NCBI RefSeq assembly: GCF_036381655.1
Contig: NZ_DASVCJ010000060.1
Coordinates: 1 to 53,642, forward strand
From: Ferrovibrio sp036381655
GTDB lineage: Bacteria > Pseudomonadota > Alphaproteobacteria > Ferrovibrionales > Ferrovibrionaceae
Length of the DNA: 53,642 bases
Direction of reading: 5' to 3'
A model generated the notes under the pieces. The model had not been told where the DNA came from and ran no database searches. It saw only the letters and a program-made list of their open reading frames with translations. Shown in pieces: positions 17,564 through 24,793 of this stretch. Made by a program: the position numbers and the translations under genes. Each line of letters begins with the position of its first letter. The first letter of the stretch is position 1.

Positions 17564-18041
17564 TGCTTTTCACCTCGTAGCTTAGGATTCGGAAAACCCT
17601 GGTTTCTACATCGGGGTAAAATGAGACATTCAGATGGCAACTGGCCTGTTTGTACCGCCAAATTTTTGCCGGCGGACGATCTTCGACAACCGTTGGCTTG
17701 CCCAACAGATCACGCAACTCGTCTTCACGAAGACCGGACAACGACATGTCGCGATCTTCGCCAACTGATGGTGGTACGGCTGAAGTGAGAACCACGCTGG
17801 TATCGCCCGGAGAGGACGATTGTTCGGAAGCGTTCGTCGCCTCGTTCTTTTCTGCCTTGTCTGCCCCCTTTTTATGTTTGGAACCAGATCCAGACTGATG
17901 TGACGATGCGGCCATCGGCTGCGTCGCCCCCGGCCATTTACTGCCCATCGGCCAATACCGTGCGTCGCAGCCACCCAGCAGAACCAAGCAGCCACTTACA
18001 AGCAACCACGACGCACACCCCCTCGCAGAACGGTCCTTCAT
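17496..18041 (-). CDS. BamE/SmpA-like lipoprotein heading the two-component operon
   Basis: A 181-residue lipoprotein: positively charged start, hydrophobic core, then lipobox L-L-G-G-C with C25 as the lipidated residue. A Ser/Gly/Lys-rich low-complexity linker (about 40-85) leads to a C-terminal domain with L-R-E-D-E-L-R-D-L-L-G-K-P and I-W-R-Y-K-x-x-x-C-x-L-N-V-x-F-Y, resembling the BamE/SmpA fold. The ATG at 18041 was chosen because it starts the signal peptide and follows GCGAGG. It overlaps the response-regulator gene by 68 bases. A role as an envelope sensor or accessory of the kinase is suggested only by position. Confidence 0.7.
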   Translation of the reverse strand: MKDRSARGCASWLLVSGCLVLLGGCDARYWPMGSKWPGATQPMAASSHQSGSGSKHKKGADKAEKNEATNASEQSSSPGDTSVVLTSAVPPSVGEDRDMSLSGLREDELRDLLGKPTVVEDRPPAKIWRYKQASCHLNVSFYPDVETRVFRILSYEVKSNDDTDQGKRQCWSELRSHARSK

Positions 18042-18514
18042 GGCCCGCCTCGCTGTGCCGGCGTCGTTGCCGGCCTGCGTAGACCTCATCCACACAGAAT
18101 TGGTAGCGCCGGTTGTCATTGCGCTCGGTCTCGCTCCACGACAATCCATTCGCCAGGCATCTCCCGATGCCCAGCATCTGCCATCTCAAGCTTTCCCCCG
18201 GTCATCCCTTTGCGGGTTCGTGCCTGCATCGCTGCAGGGCGAGCATGATTTGGCAACGGCCGTCATAGAACAGGGCCGAAAAGCCGCCGTCATTCTATGA
18301 GTGCCGCTGCCGCGTTCAAGCACGGAGAGGCAAAACGATGACTGGGCCACGGAAAAGTCACAGCAATCTCGTTTATGTCATGACCACACAATTAACACAC
18401 AGCATAGATGATGGTTTCGCCTTAATGTGCGCGACCTTGCACGAGGCCGCCGCGCGCCAGTGAAACGGCGCGAATGTCTCGCCGCGTCTGCCGCCTGTTG
18501 AAAGGAGTGAGGTA
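18042..18514. other. Divergent intergenic region (473 bases), no gene seen
   Basis: It separates the minus-strand two-component/EPS operon from the plus-strand phosphomannomutase gene, so it should hold both promoters. It is locally less G+C-rich near 18350-18425 (a run containing ACACAATTAACACACAGC), the likeliest site for promoter and operator elements. No clear -35/-10 pair, strong hairpin or credible small gene was found. Confidence 0.4.
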
Positions 18515-19981
18515 ATGTCCAGGCACCAGTTCGATGCCAGCATCCTGCGCGAATACGATATCCGCGGCATTGTCGGATCGACGCTTACCGTAGCGGATGC
18601 GCAGGCGCTCGGACGAGCGTTCGGCACCTTCGTCGCCGACAATGGCGGCCGCGTCGTCGCGCTCGGCCAGGACGGCCGGCACAGCTCGCCGGCACTGGCC
18701 AACGCCTTTTCAAAAGGCCTGCGCATGGCCGGGATGGACGTCCTGCGCATCGGCGTCGGGCCGACGCCGATGCTGTATTTCGCCGGCCGGCATCTCGGCG
18801 CCGATGCGGCGGCGATGATCACCGGATCGCACAATCCGCCCGAATACAACGGCTTCAAGCTGGTCCTCGGCGGACGCAGCGTGCATGGCGCAGATATCCA
18901 GCGGCTCGGAACGCTGATGAGGAACGGCGAATTTGCCAGCGGCAACGGCCGCTCGATCCGCCGCTCCGTCTTCGGCGCCTATGTCCGCCGCCTGATGCAC
19001 GACGCGGAACTGGCGCGTTCGCTATCGGTCGCCTGGGATCCCGGCAACGGCGCTTCCGGCGCGGTGGTCCAGCGCATCACGCATTATCTTCCCGGCCGGC
19101 ATATCGTGCTCAACGGGACGATCGACGGCAGCTTTCCCGCGCACCATCCCGATCCGACTCTGCCCGAGACCTTGGAGCAGCTCCGCGCCACGGTGCTGAG
19201 CGAAGGATGCGATCTTGGCATCGCCTTCGATGGCGATGGCGACCGGCTCGGCGTCATCGACAACCGCGGCAACATTCTCTGGGGCGACCAGCTGATGATC
19301 CTCTGGTCGGAGGAAATCCTGCGGCGGCAGCCGGGCGCCACGATCATCGCCGATGTGAAGACCAGCCAGACGGTCTTCGACGCGATCGAGCGCTTGGGCG
19401 GCAATCCGATCATGTGGAAAAGCGGCCATTCGCTGATCAAATCCAAGATGCAGGAATGCGGTGCCGTCTTCGCCGGCGAGATGAGCGGCCACATCTTTTT
19501 CGCCGACCGATATTTTGGATACGACGATGCGCTCTACGCCGCGGTGCGGCTGTTGAACATCGTCGCCCGCAGCAGTCGCAGCCTGGCCGATCTTCACGAC
19601 CGGCTGCCGCAGACCGTCAATACACCCGAGTTGCGCATCGAGGTGGACGAAGCGCGCAAGTTCGCCATCATCGACGAGGTGAAACTGCGGCTCAAACGCA
19701 ATGGCGCCGAGGTCAACGACATCGATGGCGTGCGTGTGACGACACAAGATGGCTGGTGGCTGCTGCGCGCCTCGAACACCCAGAATGTTCTGGTCGGACG
19801 GTGTGAAGCCGCCGATCCTGCCGGCCTGCAGCGGCTGAAGAATGCCCTCGCCGAGCAGATGGCGGCGAGCGGCATCCCTGCCGAAGAGCTGGGGCCGATC
19901 CTTGGGGATGGCTCGATGCCGATCGCAGACGTCCAGGGCAAAAAGCCGCCTGGCGCCAAATCCGTCGAGGCGGTCGCCTAG
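18515..19981 (+). CDS. manB: Phosphomannomutase/phosphoglucomutase
   Basis: A 488-residue alpha-D-phosphohexomutase of the AlgC/ManB type. The start F-D-A-S-I-L-R-E-Y-D-I-R-G is typical. The phosphoserine loop T-G-S-H-N-P has S105, the metal loop is D-G-D-G-D-R, and a G-E-M-S-G-H sugar-binding loop follows. It converts mannose-6-phosphate to mannose-1-phosphate (and often glucose phosphates), feeding the pyrophosphorylase at 13648-15111. The ATG follows AAAGGAG by 7 bases. It is transcribed away from the EPS operon but clearly belongs to the same pathway. The last 15 or so residues are a Lys/Pro-rich tail beyond the usual fold. Confidence 0.92.
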   Translation: MSRHQFDASILREYDIRGIVGSTLTVADAQALGRAFGTFVADNGGRVVALGQDGRHSSPALANAFSKGLRMAGMDVLRIGVGPTPMLYFAGRHLGADAAAMITGSHNPPEYNGFKLVLGGRSVHGADIQRLGTLMRNGEFASGNGRSIRRSVFGAYVRRLMHDAELARSLSVAWDPGNGASGAVVQRITHYLPGRHIVLNGTIDGSFPAHHPDPTLPETLEQLRATVLSEGCDLGIAFDGDGDRLGVIDNRGNILWGDQLMILWSEEILRRQPGATIIADVKTSQTVFDAIERLGGNPIMWKSGHSLIKSKMQECGAVFAGEMSGHIFFADRYFGYDDALYAAVRLLNIVARSSRSLADLHDRLPQTVNTPELRIEVDEARKFAIIDEVKLRLKRNGAEVNDIDGVRVTTQDGWWLLRASNTQNVLVGRCEAADPAGLQRLKNALAEQMAASGIPAEELGPILGDGSMPIADVQGKKPPGAKSVEAVA

Positions 19982-20339
19982 GCGGCCGTCTTCTGCCTGT
20001 ACTGACGGCAGCTCAAGATTGCATTCCGAGCTACGAACAAGAAAAGGTCTACGACCGAAGGACTGGGGGCGGAGCCCTTCTTTTGGATACAAGTGTAGTT
20101 CTTCCAAACGCCAGGCATGCTGCGGCGCAATATAGCCAATCACGAATAAATCGACTGTAGGCGGCAGCCAATCCATCTTTGGTTGCGTGCGGCCCGGGTT
20201 CAACGGTATACAGATAGAACCTTAGCGTGGGCACGCCGATTTCGGGCGTTCGCTCGCAGCCTGACCGCCCCATCGGGACCCCGGCGGCCGAACCCACCGC
20301 CGAAAATCCTGATGTCGCGACCGAGCATGGAGCATTCAC
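19982..20339. other. Intergenic region between manB and the chemosensory operon
   Basis: This 358-base stretch contains a possible terminator for manB (20065-20084) and presumably the promoter of the cheY gene. No convincing gene on either strand and no clear promoter hexamers were found. Confidence 0.4.
20065..20084 (+). terminator. Possible terminator after manB
   Basis: GGGGGC and GCCCTT pair around GGA (with two G-T pairs) and are followed by TCTTTT. The stem is short, so confidence is low. Confidence 0.35.
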
Positions 20340-20714
20340 ATGGCCCGCATTCTTCTGGTTGACGACGAACCCCTGCTGCGCGAGACGCTGAAGACGGCGC
20401 TGCAGGCGGCCGGCCACACGGTCGCCGTCGCGCCGAATGGCGATGCGGCGCTGAAGACGCTGGCGACCGGGGCCTTCGATGTGATCGTCACCGATGTGCT
20501 GATGCCGGAAACCGACGGGCTGGAAATGATCATGCGCATCCGCAAGCAGAGCAACAATGTGCGCATCATCGCCATGTCCGGCGGCGGCAGGATGCGCAAC
20601 ATGGATATGCTGGAATTCGCAAAGAGCTTTGGCGCCGACACGGTCATCGCGAAGCCGTTCCTGCCGAAGCAACTGATCGCGGCGATCAGGACCCTTCTGG
20701 GGGAGGCGATCTGA
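20340..20714 (+). CDS. Single-domain response regulator (CheY-like)
   Basis: A 124-residue stand-alone receiver. It has L-L-V-D-D-E-P near residues 5-11, the phospho-acceptor Asp in V-T-D-V-L-M-P near 51, the switch Ser in A-M-S-G-G-G and the Lys in A-K-P-F. All key residues are present. It leads the chemosensory cluster but is separated from it by a hairpin and T-run, so it may also be transcribed alone. In the Che3-like layout it would be the diffusible output for CheA or the hybrid kinase. A flagellar-motor role is unlikely, because no flagellar genes are nearby. Confidence 0.88.
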   Translation: MARILLVDDEPLLRETLKTALQAAGHTVAVAPNGDAALKTLATGAFDVIVTDVLMPETDGLEMIMRIRKQSNNVRIIAMSGGGRMRNMDMLEFAKSFGADTVIAKPFLPKQLIAAIRTLLGEAI

Positions 20715-20717
20715 AGC

Positions 20718-20744
20718 CCTGGCGGGCCCCAGGTTATTGTTTTT
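20718..20744 (+). terminator. Stem-loop and T-run after the cheY-like gene
   Basis: CCTGG (20718-20722) pairs with CCAGG (20729-20733), followed by TTATTGTTTTT. It looks like a weak intrinsic terminator between cheY and the next cheW, perhaps giving a high cheY to operon transcript ratio. Confidence 0.5.
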
Positions 20745-20822
20745 CTAAGTTGTCGGCCGGCGCCGACATATCTAGGTTCAAACGGTATTCGCAGGAGGGG
20801 GGCCGGATGCGGCAGGCGGGGG

Positions 20823-21272
20823 ATGCCAAGCCTGATTTTTGAGCTGGACCGGCAACGATTCGCCATCGGCATCGCGGCCGTCGAGGAGGTCCTGCCGTTC
20901 GTGCCGGCACGGCATGTTCCTCAGGTCCCCGCTATCGTCGAGGGCATCGTCGATCTGCGCGGCGCCGCCCTGCCCGTTCTGGACATCCGCGCCCGCTTCG
21001 GCCTGCCGCCCAAACCCGATGCGCTTTCCGATCACCTGATCGTCGTCAGGATTGCCGGCCGCAGGCTCGCCCTGCATGTCGACCGGGCCGGCACGGTCGC
21101 CGAACTGCCAGACGAGGCCGTCACCGCCGCCGCCGCCATCGTGCCCGGAAGCCGGTACATTTCCGGCGTCGCGCAATTCGATGGCGACATCATCTTCATT
21201 CACGACCCCGAGCTGTTCCTGCGCGAAACCGAGCTGGCGGCGCTGGCGGAATTCGATCAGGCGGTCCCATGA
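20823..21272 (+). CDS. cheW: CheW-like coupling protein
   Basis: A 149-residue single CheW domain. It opens directly with the first strand (L-I-F-E-L-D-R-Q-R-F-A-I) and includes V-E-E-V-L-P, the conserved G-I-V-D-L-R-G, and L-P-V-L-D-I-R near residues 50-58. CheW proteins bridge MCPs to CheA. The start ATG has a G-rich stretch (AGGCGGGGG) before it and no in-frame alternative upstream. It overlaps cheR by four bases (ATGA). It is the first of two different CheW proteins in this operon, the arrangement known in Che3-type clusters. Confidence 0.9.
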   Translation: MPSLIFELDRQRFAIGIAAVEEVLPFVPARHVPQVPAIVEGIVDLRGAALPVLDIRARFGLPPKPDALSDHLIVVRIAGRRLALHVDRAGTVAELPDEAVTAAAAIVPGSRYISGVAQFDGDIIFIHDPELFLRETELAALAEFDQAVP

Positions 21273-22702
21273 GCGCCGAAACCGAACTGCACTGCGCCGA
21301 CGTGCTGGAATGGTTCGCGCATTTCAGCGGCGGGACGATTCCCGCCAACCGGCGCGGCGAACTGGAGGCCGGCATACGGCGTGTCATGAGCGCCAACAAG
21401 ATCGCCAGCCCGGCGCGCCTGAAGGACGCCCTGCTTGCCGGCCATCCGGTTCTGGACAGCCTCGTCTCCGAACTGACGGTTGCGGAAACCTATTTCTTCC
21501 GCGATCCGCAGCATTTCGACCTGATCCGGGAACGGGTCATTCCCGAGTTCACGGCCACCCATCCAGCGAATGCCGTCTTCCAGAGTTGGAGCGCAGGATG
21601 CGCGACCGGAGAAGAGGCCTATTCGCTGGCGATCCTGCTCGACGAGCTCGGTCTCGGCGAGCGCTCCTGCATTCTTGCCACCGATATCTGCCGCGCTTCC
21701 CTGCAGAAGGCGATGCGGGGCAGTTACAGCGACTGGTCCTTCCGCGGCGAGGCCGCGGCGGGAGCCAGGCGGTTTTTCCGCCGCTATGGCGCCCGTTTCG
21801 TCCTGAGCGAGCGTATCCGCAGCCGCGTGTCCTTCCAGTTCGGCAATCTCGCCGCCGATCCGGGCGATGCCGCCGCCGGCAGGGCCGGCAGCGACATGAA
21901 TCTGATCCTGTGCCGGAACGTGATGATCTATTTCGATCCGGCGGCGATCCGTCGACTGGCCGGCCAGCTCTTCGAGGCCCTTGCGCCGGGCGGCTGGCTG
22001 ATCATCGGCCCATCGGATCCGCCATTGTGGGATTTCGCGCCGTTCGAGGTGGTCTCGACCGGCGCGGGCCTCTTCTACCGTCGGCCGGCGCGGGCATTGG
22101 CGGCGGCCTCCCGGATGCCGGGCGCGAGCATCGCCGCCGCGGCCAGGCGGCCCGAGCGCGCCCGGGCCGCCACCCCCCCGCTGGCTTCGATGCAACCGCC
22201 AATGCCGGTGCCGCGCGCCAGGCCGCTGGCCCTGGGCCGAGCGGCAGCGCGGACAAAGCCGCAGAACCCCGCCCGCACGTCGGAACAGGCCGCCGAGAGC
22301 GAGGCGGCACGCGCCGCGCAGCAGGTCCGCGCGGCGGCCGATGCTGGCACGCCGGACTTCAGCGCCCTGGCACAGGCTGCCGCCAAGGCCCATCCGCTGA
22401 ATGTCGAAATCCAGTATCTGCATGCCATGGCCCTGCTGAGCGCGCGGCGCTTCCAGGCCGCCTGCGCCATTGCGCGGCGGGTCGTCTATCTCGATGGCTC
22501 TCTCGTCATGGGGCATTTCATCCTGGCGACCGCGCTGGCCCGGACCGGCCAGAAGGAGGCGGCTCGGCGTTCCTACCGCAAAGTCGAGGCGCTCTGCGCG
22601 GCGCTGCCGCCGGAAGAGAAGGTCCGCTTTGCCGATGGCGAGACCGCCGCCATGCTGCGCGAGGCGGCGCGCCACCATCTTCAAGCGGAAAGGATGATGT
22701 GA
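21269..22702 (+). CDS. cheR: CheR-type chemoreceptor methyltransferase with TPR-like C-terminus
   Basis: A 477-residue protein. Residues 1 to about 275 are a complete CheR: an N-terminal helical domain, then E-T-Y-F-F-R-D and the SAM-binding S-A-G-C-A-T-G-E-E-A-Y-S, then N-L-I-L-C-R-N-V-M-I-Y-F. An Ala/Pro/Arg-rich linker of about 80 residues follows, then a helical TPR-like segment (about 370-477) with L-H-A-M-A-L-L-S-A-R-R-F-Q-A-A. CheR-TPR fusions are typical of chemosensory systems controlling functions other than swimming, where the TPR binds partners. It methylates receptor glutamates, opposed by the CheB encoded downstream. Start is coupled to cheW. Confidence 0.9.
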   Translation: MSAETELHCADVLEWFAHFSGGTIPANRRGELEAGIRRVMSANKIASPARLKDALLAGHPVLDSLVSELTVAETYFFRDPQHFDLIRERVIPEFTATHPANAVFQSWSAGCATGEEAYSLAILLDELGLGERSCILATDICRASLQKAMRGSYSDWSFRGEAAAGARRFFRRYGARFVLSERIRSRVSFQFGNLAADPGDAAAGRAGSDMNLILCRNVMIYFDPAAIRRLAGQLFEALAPGGWLIIGPSDPPLWDFAPFEVVSTGAGLFYRRPARALAAASRMPGASIAAAARRPERARAATPPLASMQPPMPVPRARPLALGRAAARTKPQNPARTSEQAAESEAARAAQQVRAAADAGTPDFSALAQAAAKAHPLNVEIQYLHAMALLSARRFQAACAIARRVVYLDGSLVMGHFILATALARTGQKEAARRSYRKVEALCAALPPEEKVRFADGETAAMLREAARHHLQAERMM

Positions 22703-22744
22703 TCCGATGCTGACCGCAGCGACAATCCGGCATAGCGAAGCGCC

Positions 22745-23320
22745 ATGAGCACAGATCGGACCGCATCGGCGACGCTTGCCCCCGGTTTCGATCCGATCGA
22801 AGCCAGGATCATCGAGGAACGCGCCCGCCGGCTCGCCGCGCCGCCGGCAGCGGCTGGCGACGATGCGATCCATGTGATCCTCGTTTTCCGGGTCGGCGCC
22901 GAATTATATGGCCTCGATCTGGCCTTCGTCGCGCAGGTGGTCCGGGTCGGTTCTCTGGTGCAGATTCCCGGCGCCAGACCGCCCTTCGCCGGTATTTTCA
23001 CGCTGCGCGGCGGTATCGTCAGCGCCTTCAGCCTGAGCCAGGCGATCGGCCAGCCGCAGAAGCCGATGACCGAGCAGACGCGGGCCATCGTCTGCGGGAC
23101 GGAGACGTCCCGCTTCGCGCTGCTTGCGGACGAGGTGCTGCAAGTCGAATCCGTGCGGGCCGGCGCGCTGACGCCGCCGGAAAGCACGGCGGCGCTGACC
23201 GGCTGCACGCGCGGCCTTACCGCAACAGGCATCATTGTGCTCGACGGCGAGCCGCTGGCGAAAACCGGCGGGCCGCTATTCACCGGCCCCGAAGGGCTTG
23301 GAAGCGTTGGTCAAGACTAG
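22745..23320 (+). CDS. cheW: Second CheW-like protein, with N-terminal extension
   Basis: A 191-residue protein. About 45 N-terminal residues contain a short helical R/E/A-rich stretch (I-E-A-R-I-I-E-E-R-A-R-R-L-A). A CheW domain follows, with V-F-R-V-G-A-E-L-Y-G-L-D and G-I-F-T-L-R-G-G-I-V near residues 95-105. The domain is divergent around the usual L-P-V-I-D segment (S-A-F-S-L). It lies 42 bases after cheR and 16 bases before the MCP gene. Two unlike CheW proteins in one operon suggest different roles, for instance one in the array and one as a competitor or adaptor. Confidence 0.85.
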   Translation: MSTDRTASATLAPGFDPIEARIIEERARRLAAPPAAAGDDAIHVILVFRVGAELYGLDLAFVAQVVRVGSLVQIPGARPPFAGIFTLRGGIVSAFSLSQAIGQPQKPMTEQTRAIVCGTETSRFALLADEVLQVESVRAGALTPPESTAALTGCTRGLTATGIIVLDGEPLAKTGGPLFTGPEGLGSVGQD

Positions 23321-23336
23321 AATGTCAGGGGGAAAC

Positions 23337-24788
23337 ATGACCCGGTTCACCGTACAGCAGAAGCTCATACTGGGATTCCTCATCGGCCCGGTCATCTTGG
23401 CGATCGTAGGCTGGATCGCCTACAACAATACCCGCAGCCTGCTCGACAGCCGCGAACCGATCGTGGGTGCCTACAGCATTCTCGTCGACCTGAACGCCGT
23501 CGAAGCAGACCTGCTGGGGACGGAAAACAACGCCCTCACCTACCTGTTGACGAAAGATCAGCGCTATCAGGCCGATTATACGGCGGCGGTCGCAAATTTT
23601 GACCGGCATGTGCAGCACCTCACCGATCTGGTGCGCGGCGCCGATTACAAGCTGCCGGAATTGCAAAAGATACTCCGTCTCATCGCCGAGCGGCGCGGCA
23701 TCACGCGGGAGGCCATGGAGACTTTCGGTACCGCCGGTGCGGACCAGGCGCTGGCGACGGCCGCGCGGGCCAAGCAGCTGACCGCCGAAATGCGGGCATC
23801 GCTCGACGACATCGAGCGCGAACTGCAAGCCCGGCTGGAGGCCAGCAAGCAGGACTCCGCCGCCATCGCGAACCGCAGCTTCGATGCCATCATCTGGGGG
23901 ACGGCGCTCAGCTTCGTGCTGCTGGCGGTCGGCGGCTTCTATCTCATCCGCAGCATCACCGTCCCGATCGGCGGCGCCGTCGACGCCCTGGCCTCGGCAT
24001 CGGCCGAAATCCTGGCCGGAACCACGCAGCAGGCGAGCGGCATGCGCGAACAGTCGACGGCGGTATCCGAAACCGTGACCACGGTCGATGAGGTGCTGAA
24101 GACCTCCGAACAGGCTGCACAGCGGGCCCAGTCGGTGGTCGAGGCGTCCCAGCGCGCCGTCGAGGCCGGCAACAACGGCCGTCGGGCGATCGGCGAATCG
24201 ATCGAGGTGATGGGGGCGGTCAAGGATTCGGCGAACTCCACCGCCGAGGCCATTCTTGCTCTGGCGCGGCAGGCGCAGTCGATCAGTGAGATCACGGCTT
24301 CGGTCAACGAGATCGCCGAGCAGACGAACCTGCTGGCGCTCAATGCCGCGATCGAGGCGGCCCGCGCTGGCGAAGCCGGGAAAGGCTTCGCGGTTGTCGC
24401 GAGCGAGATCAAGGCATTGGCGGAACAGTCCAAGAAAGCCACCGGGCAGGTCCGCCAGATTCTCGGCGAGATTCAGCAGGCCACCAGCGCGGCGGTGATC
24501 GCGACCGAAGAAAGCGGAAAGAGCGTCAGCGGTGCGATCGACACCATCAATGCCGCGGGCACCACGATCAATGAACTGGTCGAAACCATCAACAGCGCGG
24601 TGCAGGCTGCCGTCCAGATTGCCGCCTCGGCGAACCAGCAGAATACCGGCATGGCGCAGGTGCATCAGGCCATGGCCCAGATAAATCAGGTTGCAAGCCA
24701 GAACCTGGCGGCGACCAAGCAGTCCGAGCAGGCCGCGCAGAATCTCAACGCGCTTGGCGCTCAGCTCAAGCAACTCATCAAGGGCTGA
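23337..24788 (+). CDS. Methyl-accepting chemotaxis protein (CHASE3-like sensor)
   Basis: A 483-residue receptor. TM1 lies near residues 10-28 and TM2 near 185-205, with about 155 periplasmic residues between them that fit a CHASE3-type helical bundle (A-Y-S-I-L-V-D-L-N-A-V-E-A-D). There is almost no HAMP. The signalling hairpin tip is recognisable as I-A-E-Q-T-N-L-L-A-L-N-A-A-I-E-A-A-R-A-G-E. No C-terminal NWETF-like tether is present. The ATG at 23337 follows AGGGGG by four bases and was chosen over an ATG five codons upstream. It is the cognate receptor of this operon by position. Confidence 0.88.
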   Translation: MTRFTVQQKLILGFLIGPVILAIVGWIAYNNTRSLLDSREPIVGAYSILVDLNAVEADLLGTENNALTYLLTKDQRYQADYTAAVANFDRHVQHLTDLVRGADYKLPELQKILRLIAERRGITREAMETFGTAGADQALATAARAKQLTAEMRASLDDIERELQARLEASKQDSAAIANRSFDAIIWGTALSFVLLAVGGFYLIRSITVPIGGAVDALASASAEILAGTTQQASGMREQSTAVSETVTTVDEVLKTSEQAAQRAQSVVEASQRAVEAGNNGRRAIGESIEVMGAVKDSANSTAEAILALARQAQSISEITASVNEIAEQTNLLALNAAIEAARAGEAGKGFAVVASEIKALAEQSKKATGQVRQILGEIQQATSAAVIATEESGKSVSGAIDTINAAGTTINELVETINSAVQAAVQIAASANQQNTGMAQVHQAMAQINQVASQNLAATKQSEQAAQNLNALGAQLKQLIKG

Positions 24789-24793
24789 TCGCC

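Noticed and set aside
18040..18300. An 86-codon plus-strand frame in the spacer before manB
   Set aside because: No ribosome-binding site, overlap with the lipoprotein start region and no recognisable composition.
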